From Spirosoma sordidisoli (GTDB lineage: Bacteria > Bacteroidota > Bacteroidia > Cytophagales > Spirosomataceae), in assembly GCF_004138325.1 (NCBI RefSeq), contig NZ_SBLB01000005.1:124001-188000 (forward strand): a DNA stretch of 64,000 nt, given 5' to 3'. A program made the position numbers and the translations under genes. This document shows positions 33,623 through 41,659 of this stretch, piece by piece. Numbering within the stretch: position 1 is the stretch's first letter; the number at the start of each line of letters is the position of its first letter. The notes beneath the pieces were generated by a model. The model saw only the letters and a list, made by a program, of their open reading frames with translations, searched no databases and was not told the DNA's origin.

Positions 33623-34969
33623 ATGTTTAAGAAAATACTCATTGCCAACCGGGGCGAGATTGCGTTGCGGATCATCCGGACCTGCCGCGAAATGGGCATC
33701 CGGACAGTAGCCGTTTACTCGACGGCCGACCGTGACAGCCTGCACGTGCGCTTTGCCGATGAGGCTGTATGCATCGGCCCGCCCCCCAGTCGGCAGTCAT
33801 ACCTCAGCATTCCAAGTATTATATCGGCGGCCGAAGTAACCGGCGCCGACGCCATTCACCCCGGCTACGGATTCCTGTCCGAAAACGCCGAATTCTCTCA
33901 GATCTGCGCCGATTACGGCATCAAGTTTATCGGGGCTACGGCCGAGCAGATCAACGGCATGGGCGATAAAGCCACGGCTAAAGCCACCATGCGCGCAGCC
34001 GGTGTGCCGGTTATTCCGGGCTCGGAAGGCCTGCTCGAATCCATCGAAGAAGGTAAAACCCTGTCGGCCGACATGGGATATCCGGTTATTATCAAAGCAA
34101 CCGCCGGTGGTGGTGGGCGTGGTATGCGGATCATCCGGTCGGAAGACGAGTTCGAAAAAGCGTGGAACGACGCCCGTACGGAAGCCGGTGCTGCCTTTGG
34201 CAACGACGGGCTGTACCTGGAGAAGTTCGTAGAAGAACCACGCCACATCGAAATCCAGATCGTTGGTGACCAGTACGGTACCGTTTGCCACCTGTCGGAG
34301 CGCGATTGTTCGATCCAGCGCCGGCACCAGAAGCTGGTCGAAGAAACGCCGTCGCCGATTGTATCGGATGCGCTGCGTCAGGAAATGGGCGAAGCGGCCA
34401 TCAAGGGCGCGCAGGCCATTGGCTACGAAGGCGCCGGTACCATCGAGTTCCTGGTCGACAAGTACGGGAAGTTCTACTTCATGGAGATGAACACCCGCAT
34501 TCAGGTCGAGCACCCGATTACGGAAGAAGTAACGGACTTCGACCTGATCAAAGAACAGATCAAGGTAGCGGCCGGCGCCGAAATTTCGGGCCGGAACTAT
34601 ACGCCGAAGCTCTACGCCATGGAGTGCCGCATCAACGCCGAAGATCCCGCCAACGGGTTTCGCCCGTCGCCGGGTAAGATTACGGTGTTGCACCTGCCGG
34701 GCGGCCACGGTGTCCGCGTCGACAGTCACGTGTACGCTGGCTATACCATTCCGCCAAACTACGACTCGATGATCGCGAAGCTCATCGTTTCGGGCCAGTC
34801 GCGTGAGGAAGTGATTACCCGGATGAAACGGGCGTTGCAGGAGTTTGTGATCGAAGGCATCAAGACAACCATTCCGTTCCATATCAAGCTGATGGACGAT
34901 CCCGGCTTTAAATCCGGTCAGTTCACAACGGCTTTCCTCGACACGTTCGACTTCAGTACGATAAAGTAA
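33623..34969 (+). CDS. accC: Biotin carboxylase of acetyl-CoA carboxylase
   Basis: A 448-aa ATP-grasp enzyme that carboxylates biotin on AccB. It shows the N-terminal [20 protein letters not shown], the ATP loop [11 protein letters not shown], the bicarbonate/biotin region [13 protein letters not shown] and the metal-binding [17 protein letters not shown], with length matching stand-alone AccC. It is 85 nt after accB, separated by a repeat hairpin. A strong terminator follows, closing the lipid-synthesis block. Confidence 0.97.
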   Translation: MFKKILIANRGEIALRIIRTCREMGIRTVAVYSTADRDSLHVRFADEAVCIGPPPSRQSYLSIPSIISAAEVTGADAIHPGYGFLSENAEFSQICADYGIKFIGATAEQINGMGDKATAKATMRAAGVPVIPGSEGLLESIEEGKTLSADMGYPVIIKATAGGGGRGMRIIRSEDEFEKAWNDARTEAGAAFGNDGLYLEKFVEEPRHIEIQIVGDQYGTVCHLSERDCSIQRRHQKLVEETPSPIVSDALRQEMGEAAIKGAQAIGYEGAGTIEFLVDKYGKFYFMEMNTRIQVEHPITEEVTDFDLIKEQIKVAAGAEISGRNYTPKLYAMECRINAEDPANGFRPSPGKITVLHLPGGHGVRVDSHVYAGYTIPPNYDSMIAKLIVSGQSREEVITRMKRALQEFVIEGIKTTIPFHIKLMDDPGFKSGQFTTAFLDTFDFSTIK

Positions 34970-34977
34970 GTACCCAG

Positions 34978-35038
34978 CAGAAAGCCCACGTCGGCTCATC
35001 CCATAGATTTTCCGGGATGAGCCGACGCGGGCTTTCTG
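34978..35038 (+). terminator. Long terminator hairpin after accC
   Basis: Arms 34978-35002 and 35014-35038 pair over 25 positions with one mismatch and an 11-nt loop. It is 9 nt past the accC stop and about 50 nt before the inositol oxygenase start. A T-rich run follows shortly after (35049-35056). Confidence 0.8.
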
Positions 35039-35088
35039 CTGCATAGCATTTTTTTGTACATTCACGGCTGTAAATCAACTCGTTTGCC

Positions 35089-35955
35089 ATGACAGCTCTT
35101 AACGACGCCAACCCGAGCCCCCTTGCCAGCCTCGATCAGTGGGAAGACGACCTGCTGACACGCTATCCTGAACCGGAACATAAGGCCAAAGAAGACTACC
35201 GCAACTACGACAATCCTGAGCGGGATACGGTGCGGGAGTTCTACCGGCTTAATCATACGTACCAGACGTACGATTTCGTACTGGAGAAAGAACGGGAATT
35301 TCTGTCGTTCGATAAAAAAGAGCTGCCGGTCTGGGGAGCCATGGAGTTTCTGAATACGCTTGTCGATGATTCCGATCCCGATACCGACCTCGATCAGCTG
35401 CAACACCTGCTCCAGACTGCCGAAGCCATCCGGGCCGACGGACATCCCGACTGGTTTGTGCTGACGGGCTTCCTGCACGACATGGGTAAGGTACTTTGCC
35501 TGTTTGGCGAACCGCAGTGGGCCGTGGTGGGCGATACGTTCCCGGTGGGCTGCGCTCATTCCGACCGGGTCGTTTACCCCGAATACTTTGCCAACAATCC
35601 TGACAGCCGCGACGAGCGCTACAATACCAAATATGGCGTATACGAGCCCAACTGCGGCCTGCGTAACGTGCATATGTCGTGGGGCCATGACGAGTACCTG
35701 TATCAGATGATGAAGAACTATATGCCCGAGCCTGCGCTGTATATGATGCGTTACCACTCGTTCTACGCGCAGCACCGCGAAGAAGCGTATAGCCACCTCA
35801 TGGACGAGCACGATCACAAGATGTTTGAGTGGGTGCGGAAGTTCAACCCGTATGATCTGTACTCGAAAAGCCCGAAGCCACCCGTTGTCAGCGAGCTGAA
35901 ACCGTACTACGAAGATCTGATTGCCAAGTACCTGCCCGCTACGCTTAAGCTCTGA
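35089..35955 (+). CDS. Inositol oxygenase (MIOX)
   Basis: A 288-aa HD-fold di-iron oxygenase that turns myo-inositol into D-glucuronate. Conserved blocks are FYRLNHTYQTYDFV, WFVLTGFLHDMGK (His-Asp ligands), CGLRNVHMSWGHDEYLY, MRYHSFY and FEWVRKFNPYDLYSKS, the last matching the C-terminal substrate region of eukaryotic MIOX. Length equals the animal and plant enzymes, unusual for bacteria outside Bacteroidetes and a few groups. A sodium:solute symporter follows 84 nt later beyond a terminator, suggesting linked uptake. Downstream glucuronate enzymes are not in view. Confidence 0.93.
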   Translation: MTALNDANPSPLASLDQWEDDLLTRYPEPEHKAKEDYRNYDNPERDTVREFYRLNHTYQTYDFVLEKEREFLSFDKKELPVWGAMEFLNTLVDDSDPDTDLDQLQHLLQTAEAIRADGHPDWFVLTGFLHDMGKVLCLFGEPQWAVVGDTFPVGCAHSDRVVYPEYFANNPDSRDERYNTKYGVYEPNCGLRNVHMSWGHDEYLYQMMKNYMPEPALYMMRYHSFYAQHREEAYSHLMDEHDHKMFEWVRKFNPYDLYSKSPKPPVVSELKPYYEDLIAKYLPATLKL

Positions 35956-35973
35956 TTGCCAATATGTATTGAT

Positions 35974-36021
35974 AAGCACAGCCTGCACAGAGGTCTTTAC
36001 CTTGTGCAGGCTGTGTTTTTA
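35974..36021 (+). terminator. Terminator after inositol oxygenase
   Basis: Stem 35977-35989/36003-36015 (13 bp) with a T tract at 36016-36020. It lies 21 nt past the gene stop and 19 nt before the symporter start. Confidence 0.85.
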
Positions 36022-36039
36022 TAGTTACTCCCTTAGCCA

Positions 36040-37449
36040 ATGCTGCTGCTTTGTATTGCGCTCTACCTGCTCTCTAATATTGGCGTTGGTGTATGGGCAT
36101 CCCGGCGCGTAACGACCTCGCAGGATTTTGTGCTGGCCGGTCGGCGGTTGCCGCTGGTGCTGGCGGCTTCGGTAACGTTTGCCACCTGGTTCGGGTCCGA
36201 GACGCTCATGGGTGCTCCGGCCATGTTTGTAGAGGGGGGCGTTCAGGCCGTTATCGAAGAGCCGTTCGGGTCGGCCCTGTGTCTGTTTCTGGTGGGCGCT
36301 TTCTTTACGCGGCCGCTCTACCGGATGGGGATTACCACCTTCTGCGACTACTTCCGGATTCGGTTCGGGCGATCGGCCGAGCTGTTATCGGCTGTTATGA
36401 TGATTCCGTCCTACTTCAGCTGGATTGCGGCCCAGCTGATTGCCATCGGTATTGTGCTGAGTGTGGTTACCGACGTGCCCCGCGAGTATTGTATTCTGTT
36501 CAGTGCGCTGGTGGTCATGATCTACACGCTGCTGGGCGGTATGTGGTCCATCTCGATAACCGACTTTTTCCACAACCTGATCATCGTGGTGGCGCTGGCC
36601 GTGCTGGGCGTCATTCTGTGGCAGGAGGTTGGTGGCTGGGCAACCATTCAGCAACGGACCCGGCCGGGCTTTTTTCGGTTTCTGCCTCATCCGACGCTGA
36701 AAGGCTGGGTCGAGTACCTGGCGGCCTGGTTCACCATCGGCTTGGGCAGTATTCCGCAGCAGGATATTTTTCAGCGGGTTATGGCCGCAAAAACAGAAGA
36801 TACGTCCGTTCGGGCGTCGTACCTGGCGTCGGGCCTGTACCTGACCATTGCAATGCTCCCGCTGTTCATCGCGCTGAGCGCCAGGATTTTGCACCCGAAC
36901 CTGCCCGGCGACGGTCAGCTGATTATCCCGAACATGGTGATGCAGCACGGAAGCCTGCCGTTACAGATTCTGTTTTTCGGGGCGGTATCGTCGGCCATCC
37001 TGAGCGTGTCGAGCGGGGCTATCCTGGCGCCGGCTACCGTCTTCGGCGAAAATATTGTCAAGTTTTTTCGGCCCGACCTGCCCGATCAGGCGCTGTTGCG
37101 TGTCATTCGCTGGGCTATTGTGGTGATTACCCTTATCTGCGTCATCATGAGCACCGCCCGCGATACCAACATTTTCGATCTCGTCGGTGAGTCGTCGGCG
37201 TTTAGTCTGGTGTCTTTGTTCGTGCCGCTTACGGCCGGTATTTACTGGAAACGCGCCAACCTGACCGGCTGCCTGTGGTCAATGGCGGCCGGCTTGGTGG
37301 TTTGGCTGGGTTGTATCTGGCTCGAGACCGACTACTCGCCCATGATGTGGGGATTGCTGGCCAGCACCGTAGCTATGGCAGGAGGGAGCTTCATCCGAAA
37401 TACTTCTGCTCAATCCGACCCACATAGCCCAGATACGTTGCGGTACTAA
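36040..37449 (+). CDS. Sodium:solute symporter family transporter
   Basis: A 469-aa SSF-family transporter with about 12-13 membrane helices. It begins MLLLCIALYLLSNIGVGVWA and has the family-like TTSQDFVLAGRRLPLVLA, VTFATWFGSETLMGAPAMF and GSIPQQDIFQRVMAAKT. The N-terminal GRRLPL segment and the helix 3 pattern fit SGLT/PutP-type sodium symporters. The substrate cannot be read; adjacency to inositol oxygenase makes inositol or a uronate plausible, but a terminator lies between. The 3' end overlaps the convergent Nudix gene by 59 nt. Confidence 0.88.
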   Translation: MLLLCIALYLLSNIGVGVWASRRVTTSQDFVLAGRRLPLVLAASVTFATWFGSETLMGAPAMFVEGGVQAVIEEPFGSALCLFLVGAFFTRPLYRMGITTFCDYFRIRFGRSAELLSAVMMIPSYFSWIAAQLIAIGIVLSVVTDVPREYCILFSALVVMIYTLLGGMWSISITDFFHNLIIVVALAVLGVILWQEVGGWATIQQRTRPGFFRFLPHPTLKGWVEYLAAWFTIGLGSIPQQDIFQRVMAAKTEDTSVRASYLASGLYLTIAMLPLFIALSARILHPNLPGDGQLIIPNMVMQHGSLPLQILFFGAVSSAILSVSSGAILAPATVFGENIVKFFRPDLPDQALLRVIRWAIVVITLICVIMSTARDTNIFDLVGESSAFSLVSLFVPLTAGIYWKRANLTGCLWSMAAGLVVWLGCIWLETDYSPMMWGLLASTVAMAGGSFIRNTSAQSDPHSPDTLRY

Positions 37450-37843
37450 ACCAGGGCTGAATTTTGGCGCCGATATTGGGGTATAGGTTCAGCTGATCGA
37501 GACCGACAACGGGCGCCCAGACCAGCTCGAGCGCGGTAGTTTCGGCGGGGTTGAGCGTGGGTTCGCCCTGCAGGTTTCGGGCCGCAAAAACGACGTGTAG
37601 CACATCATCGTTACGCTCGGTCAGCAGCATCTCGCCCGCCAGAATCATCTCGCCAATATCGACAGAGACACCCAGTTCTTCGCGGAGTTCGCGGGTAACG
37701 GTTTCGGGCAGGGTTTCGCCCCGGTCGCAGTTGCCGCCGGGCAGCGCAAAAACATCCTGCCCGCCGTATTGGTAGCGCATGAGCAGGACTTCGGTCTGGT
37801 TCTCGAAATATCGCCAGATCAAAGCAGAAGGACGAACTTTCAT
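37391..37843 (-). CDS. NUDIX hydrolase
   Basis: A 150-aa Nudix protein that would hydrolyse a nucleoside diphosphate linked to another group. The Nudix box is GGNCDRGETLPETVTRELRE followed by ELGV, fitting GX5EX7REUXEEXGU with all Glu ligands present. Flanking blocks FALPGGN and HVVFAARNLQGEP are usual. Substrate is not predictable from sequence. Its 3' end overlaps the symporter 3' end by 59 nt on the opposite strand. Confidence 0.88.
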   Translation of the reverse strand: MKVRPSALIWRYFENQTEVLLMRYQYGGQDVFALPGGNCDRGETLPETVTRELREELGVSVDIGEMILAGEMLLTERNDDVLHVVFAARNLQGEPTLNPAETTALELVWAPVVGLDQLNLYPNIGAKIQPWFSTATYLGYVGRIEQKYFG

Positions 37844-37870
37844 GGTGGGGATATGCGAAATAAATGGTCA

Positions 37871-37908
37871 GTTTACGGGCTGGCCAATATACGCGCCAGC
37901 CCGTAAAC
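37871..37908 (-). terminator. Terminator hairpin after dps
   Basis: Perfect 13-bp arms 37871-37883 and 37896-37908, lying 20 nt past the Dps stop and about 28 nt before the Nudix start on the minus strand. T-rich tail is weak. Confidence 0.6.
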
Positions 37909-37927
37909 CGACCAGGACAACGATAAA

Positions 37928-38434
37928 TTAGTTCAGGTCGCGGGTGGTTTCGAAGAGGAACCACGTCCGTCGTTCGGTTTCGTCGATAAAGTTCTCGAGC
38001 AGGCTGGCCGTGGCTACATCCTCGGCTTCGTCGGCCAGTTTGTGGGTATCGCGCATGTTGCCGGCCATTTTTTTGTTTTCGGCAATGAGGTCGAGCAGCA
38101 TATCTTTCGGCGCAACGAAATCATCGTCATTGTCCTTGACGCGCTGGAGCTGGGCAATATGAGCTACTGAGCGGATGGTATTGGCGCCGATCTTGCGGAC
38201 GCGCTCGGCCAGCGGGTCGATCGTGGCGAAAATCTGGTCGGCCTGTTCATCGAGCAGCAGGTGATAATCGCGGAAATGGCGACCCGATACGTGCCAGTGG
38301 TAGTTTTTGGTTTTGATATACAGTGCAAACGAATCGGCTACCAGCCGGTTGAGCGCTTCGGCAACCTTCTCCCGGCCTGATTCGGCCAGATCAGACGGTG
38401 TTTCGAGGGCTTCGATGGGATTGATGGCGTTCAT
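37928..38434 (-). CDS. dps: Dps family DNA-binding ferritin
   Basis: A 168-aa Dps (ferritin-like) protein that stores iron with H2O2 as oxidant and shields DNA under stress. Ferroxidase ligands are in KNYHWHVSGRHFRDYHLLLD then EQADQIFATIDPLAERVRK (His, Asp, Glu). The four-helix length and closing ETERRTWFLFET are typical. The N terminus is short (MNAINPIEAL) with few lysines, so direct DNA binding may be weak. It stands alone between a hairpin and the lhgO gene on the same strand, 61 nt downstream of lhgO. Confidence 0.93.
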   Translation of the reverse strand: MNAINPIEALETPSDLAESGREKVAEALNRLVADSFALYIKTKNYHWHVSGRHFRDYHLLLDEQADQIFATIDPLAERVRKIGANTIRSVAHIAQLQRVKDNDDDFVAPKDMLLDLIAENKKMAGNMRDTHKLADEAEDVATASLLENFIDETERRTWFLFETTRDLN

Positions 38435-38495
38435 GAGTACGTCTAGTTTCGTGAAAGGTACAACCAGAAAACACCGCCCGGCGGCTATTGTTTGC

Positions 38496-39692
38496 TCAGA
38501 ATCGGCTCAACACTTTTTCCGACACGGTCTGCCCGATCGAGAGCGACGAGGTGGCTGCCGGCGACGGGGCATTGACCACGTTGATGGCCTTGTCGGTCTC
38601 CAGAATCGCGAAATCGTCGAGCAGCCCGCCGGTACGGTCGCAGGCCTGCGCGCGTACGCCCGCACCCCCTTCTTCGAGGTCGTCTTCCTGGATGGCCGGA
38701 ATCAGCGCCTGAAGCGCTTTGGTGAAAGCCGCCTTCGAGAACGAGCGGTACATTTCGCCCAGGCCCGTTTGCCAGTATTTGGCGGCTACTTTCTGAAAAC
38801 CGGGCCACGACAGGGTTTCGTACAACTCCTTCAGATTCACATCGGACTTGGTATAGCCCTCGCGCCGGAACGCCAGTACCGCATTCGGACCGGCTTCAAC
38901 GCCCCCGTGAACCATGCGGGTAAAGTGAACGCCCAGAAACGGGAAATTCGGGTCGGGAACCGGGTAAATCAGATGTTTGACCAGGTGTTCCTTGTGCGGT
39001 TTGAGTTTGAAGTACTCACCCCGGAAGGGCACAATCCGAACATCGACAGGGTCGCGCTGCGTCAGCTGGGCAATTTTGTCGGAGTAGAGACCGGCGCAGT
39101 TCACAACGAGTTTGGTTTCGTACCGGCTACGGTTGGTCACCACAATGCTCAGGCTGGTGCCGGGTGTTACCTGCTCAACGCGCTCGTTCAGGCGCAACTC
39201 GCCCCCGAGCTGCTGAAACTTTTGGGCCAATTTTTCGCAAACCTGGGTGTAGTCGATAATGCCGGTATACGGCACGGCAATGCCCGCTATGCCGGCTACG
39301 TGCGGCTCAATGTCGCGCATTTCTCCGGCGGAGATCTTACGGATGTTGGTCAGCCCGTTCAGCTGGCCCCGTTCGAACAGAATATCGAGCTGTGGTAACT
39401 CGTCGGGTTTGGTAGCTACTACAATCTTGCCGCACAGCTCGTAGGGTACACCTTCGGCCTGGCAGAAGTCGAGCAGCATCTGATACCCACGGATGCAGTT
39501 GGTCGCTTTGAGCGAGCCGGGCTTGTAGTACAGCCCGGAATGAATGACGCCCGAGTTATGGCCGGTCTGGTGACGGGCTACGGCGGGTTCTTTTTCGATG
39601 AGAACAACGCTCAGACCGGGTCGCTGCTGTTTGATTTGCAGGGCGGTAGCCAGCCCCACAATGCCGCCCCCAATAATTACTACGTCTGTCAT
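38496..39692 (-). CDS. lhgO: L-2-hydroxyglutarate oxidase
   Basis: A 398-aa FAD-dependent oxidase that converts L-2-hydroxyglutarate to 2-oxoglutarate, removing a toxic by-product of metabolism. The Rossmann start TDVVIIGGGIVGLATALQI and the DAO-type blocks HQTGHNSGVIHSGLYYKPGS and AVPYTGIIDYTQV are close to E. coli LhgO. A -7 element at 39740-39747 serves it, and a hairpin fills its 5' leader (39696-39738). The upstream Gfo/Idh gene is on the same strand, 112 nt away. Confidence 0.95.
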   Translation of the reverse strand: MTDVVIIGGGIVGLATALQIKQQRPGLSVVLIEKEPAVARHQTGHNSGVIHSGLYYKPGSLKATNCIRGYQMLLDFCQAEGVPYELCGKIVVATKPDELPQLDILFERGQLNGLTNIRKISAGEMRDIEPHVAGIAGIAVPYTGIIDYTQVCEKLAQKFQQLGGELRLNERVEQVTPGTSLSIVVTNRSRYETKLVVNCAGLYSDKIAQLTQRDPVDVRIVPFRGEYFKLKPHKEHLVKHLIYPVPDPNFPFLGVHFTRMVHGGVEAGPNAVLAFRREGYTKSDVNLKELYETLSWPGFQKVAAKYWQTGLGEMYRSFSKAAFTKALQALIPAIQEDDLEEGGAGVRAQACDRTGGLLDDFAILETDKAINVVNAPSPAATSSLSIGQTVSEKVLSRF

Positions 39693-39695
39693 AAG

Positions 39696-39738
39696 AGCCT
39701 TATCTCCGGCAGCATCCTGCTACCGGAGATACAAGGCT
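39696..39738 (-). promoter_or_regulatory. Leader hairpin just before lhgO
   Basis: Arms AGCCT-TATCTCCGG at 39696-39709 and CCGGAGAT-ACAAGGCT at 39723-39738 pair with a 2-nt bulge. The structure ends 3 nt from the lhgO ATG (minus strand). Whether it terminates the Gfo/Idh transcript or controls lhgO translation is open. Confidence 0.45.
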
Positions 39739-39739
39739 A

Positions 39740-39747
39740 CAAAGATA
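39740..39747 (-). promoter_or_regulatory. -7 element TATCTTTG of lhgO
   Basis: Exact TAnnTTTG on the minus strand 48 nt before the lhgO ATG. If used, transcription starts near 39733, inside the hairpin. Confidence 0.45.
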
Positions 39748-39804
39748 CGGCTTTCGGTCTGACCCGCTTCTACGTCGACGGCGGGAAATCAGCTCATATA
39801 GGCC

Positions 39805-40923
39805 TTACAGGGAGATCGTTTTGCCGGTTTCGGCCGCGCGGTAGATGGCCTGGAGCAGCCGAACGTCGCGTTTGCCCTCTTCGCCCGTGATGTGGCCGGG
39901 CAGGGTCTTACCGTCGAGCAGGTCTTTGCAGACGCCGTCCATGTGCATGGCCTGGTGGTTCACAACGGGCTGTTCGATGGGGCCTTTGCTGGTGCGGCCT
40001 TTGAGGGGACCGTAGCCGAAGGCGGGCGACAGTTCGAACCAGCCTTTTTCGCAGGATGCGTAGAGCCGCTCCACACCCGCCGTGTAGCTGGTTGTCGAGT
40101 TGCTGACGGCCCCGCTGGGAAACCGGAATTGCCAGAACAGGGTCTCTTCCACGTCCTTGAACTTTTGCGGTTCGGTTTTCGGGGAGAACTGGGCCGTAAC
40201 CGAAACCGGTTCTTCGCCCGTTACGTAGCGCGCGCCCTGAACGGCGTAAATACCTACGTCCATCAGTGGCCCGCCACCCGCCATCGATTTTTTCATCCGC
40301 CACTGGGTGGGGTCGCCAATCCGGAACGCATCGCTGCTCTCGATGAACTTGACCTGGCCGAATACTTTCTCCTGGCCTAGCCGCATCACCTCTTTCGTGA
40401 AGGGCTCGTAATGCAGGCGGTAGCCGATGGCCAGTTGTTTATTAGCTTTTTTGCAGGCATCGATCATCGACTGGCAATCTTTCTCGGTGATGGCCATGGG
40501 CTTTTCGCAGATGACGTGCTTACCGGCCTGGGCTGCCCGAATCACAAACTCGGCGTGCATCGAGTTGGGCAGTACGACGTAGATGACGTCGATATCTTTG
40601 TTATCGGCAATCCGGTCGAAGGTTTTGTATTCGTACACGTTGGCCTTCGGAATGTTGTATTTCTGCATCCATTCCTCGGCTTTGGCGGGCGTACCCGTCA
40701 CAATACCGGCCAGGCGGCAGTGTTTGGTCTGCTGCAACGCCGGGGCGAGCTGGTTTTTGCTATAACTGCCCAGGCCAACCAGGGCAATACCCAGTTTGCG
40801 ATCCTGATTGCCCGCGGTCGTGATGGGCCGACCCAGGACGTCGGTCAGAGCGGGAAGGGTAATGGCCGATGCGCCCAGGGTGTTGAGGAAGGTTCGGCGC
40901 GAGAGTGGAGTCGGTGTTTTCAT
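39805..40923 (-). CDS. Gfo/Idh/MocA family oxidoreductase with Tat signal
   Basis: A 372-aa NAD(P)-dependent sugar or inositol-type dehydrogenase. The N terminus LSRRTFLNTLGASAITLP is a twin-arginine signal, so the folded, cofactor-bound enzyme is exported, like glucose-fructose oxidoreductase. The Rossmann motif ALVGLGSYSKNQLAP, HVICEKPMAIT (catalytic Lys in EKP) and GGPLMDVGIYAVQ are family blocks. Substrate unknown. A terminator hairpin of the upstream GyrI-like gene ends 6 nt before its ATG. Confidence 0.92.
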   Translation of the reverse strand: MKTPTPLSRRTFLNTLGASAITLPALTDVLGRPITTAGNQDRKLGIALVGLGSYSKNQLAPALQQTKHCRLAGIVTGTPAKAEEWMQKYNIPKANVYEYKTFDRIADNKDIDVIYVVLPNSMHAEFVIRAAQAGKHVICEKPMAITEKDCQSMIDACKKANKQLAIGYRLHYEPFTKEVMRLGQEKVFGQVKFIESSDAFRIGDPTQWRMKKSMAGGGPLMDVGIYAVQGARYVTGEEPVSVTAQFSPKTEPQKFKDVEETLFWQFRFPSGAVSNSTTSYTAGVERLYASCEKGWFELSPAFGYGPLKGRTSKGPIEQPVVNHQAMHMDGVCKDLLDGKTLPGHITGEEGKRDVRLLQAIYRAAETGKTISL

Positions 40924-40929
40924 ACTGCA

Positions 40930-40974
40930 AAAAGAGCTGTATACGGGTACTTTACCCGCGTATACAGCTCTTTT
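40930..40974 (-). terminator. 16-bp terminator after the GyrI-like gene
   Basis: Perfect arms 40930-40945 and 40959-40974 with a T tract on the minus strand (A run at 40929-40933). It abuts the Gfo/Idh start codon. Confidence 0.8.
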
Positions 40975-41000
40975 CTATCAACAGGCATCGGGCCGACCGG

Positions 41001-41495
41001 TTACTTAGTCAGGCCGATCTGAATATCGGTAACGCACTGGTCAGGCGCTTCCAGATTTACGACGCTGTAGACCTCCCGAACGCACTGATTGTGGCGGTAA
41101 TTTCCGGCCTCTACCTGCGCGAAGAGTGCGTCATAAACCGGCATAAACTCGCTCCAGGGGCCGGTGTAGGTATAATGCAGGCAGTGAAAAGCGGGGAACG
41201 TTTTGACCTGAAACGGATGGTTTGGCAGAACTGGAGCCGCTGACCCGATGGGCAGGGCAATCTCCAGATCGAATTCGTTGGTTTCGTCGCCAGTGACGCC
41301 GGTGTACATCCACTGAACGGGCTGGGTCATGTCGAGACCCAGCCGGGCGGCTTCAGACAGCAACTGCTGGGTAGCTGCCCCGCCCCGATCGGCCGCTGTG
41401 AGCAGGGTGGCGCGTAACCCAACGGTGAGGGCGGTGAACGGGACAACATTACTTTCGGCGAGGGCTTTTTCGGGAATAAGTACGTCAGTTGTCAT
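41001..41495 (-). CDS. GyrI-like small-molecule-binding protein
   Basis: A 164-aa protein with a GyrI-like/AraC-effector-binding (SOUL-type) fold: alternating strands with FEDLEIALPIG-like block (DETNEFDLEIALPIGS), KTFPAFHCLHYTYTGPWSEF and a closing VTDIQIGLTK. There is no DNA-binding domain, so it is a stand-alone effector-binding unit. In such proteins the pocket glutamate can hydrolyse or bind lipophilic cations; no such activity is shown here. It forms its own unit, closed by a 16-bp terminator. Confidence 0.75.
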   Translation of the reverse strand: MTTDVLIPEKALAESNVVPFTALTVGLRATLLTAADRGGAATQQLLSEAARLGLDMTQPVQWMYTGVTGDETNEFDLEIALPIGSAAPVLPNHPFQVKTFPAFHCLHYTYTGPWSEFMPVYDALFAQVEAGNYRHNQCVREVYSVVNLEAPDQCVTDIQIGLTK

Positions 41496-41580
41496 GTGTA
41501 TTTGTGTTTAGTAAATAACTACAACAAAGATCAGCCTGACTAGTGACAGCCCTATGTCAGCAGGGTCAGCGCCGAACAAA

Positions 41581-41614
41581 AAAAAGTCGCTTCCCAAACT
41601 GGAAAGCGACTTTC
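41581..41614 (-). terminator. Terminator after the long acyl-CoA dehydrogenase
   Basis: Stem about 41583-41594/41601-41613 with one bulge. A nine-A run on the plus strand before it gives the T tract on the minus strand. It lies 46 nt past the gene stop. Confidence 0.8.
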
Positions 41615-41659
41615 TGGCGGCAACCTCCAACTGAAAGTTCAGAAAAAAACCTCTCAGGA

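Noticed and set aside
33797..35065. Minus-strand frame of over 420 codons across accC
   Set aside because: Antisense to a complete biotin carboxylase and without motif or signal peptide.
36093..37190. Plus-strand frame of about 365 codons in another frame of the symporter
   Set aside because: Overlaps a complete membrane transporter and has a composition typical of shadow frames (many Arg, Gly, Cys, His).
38307..39398. Plus-strand frame of about 363 codons opposite lhgO and the dps start
   Set aside because: Antisense to two complete genes.
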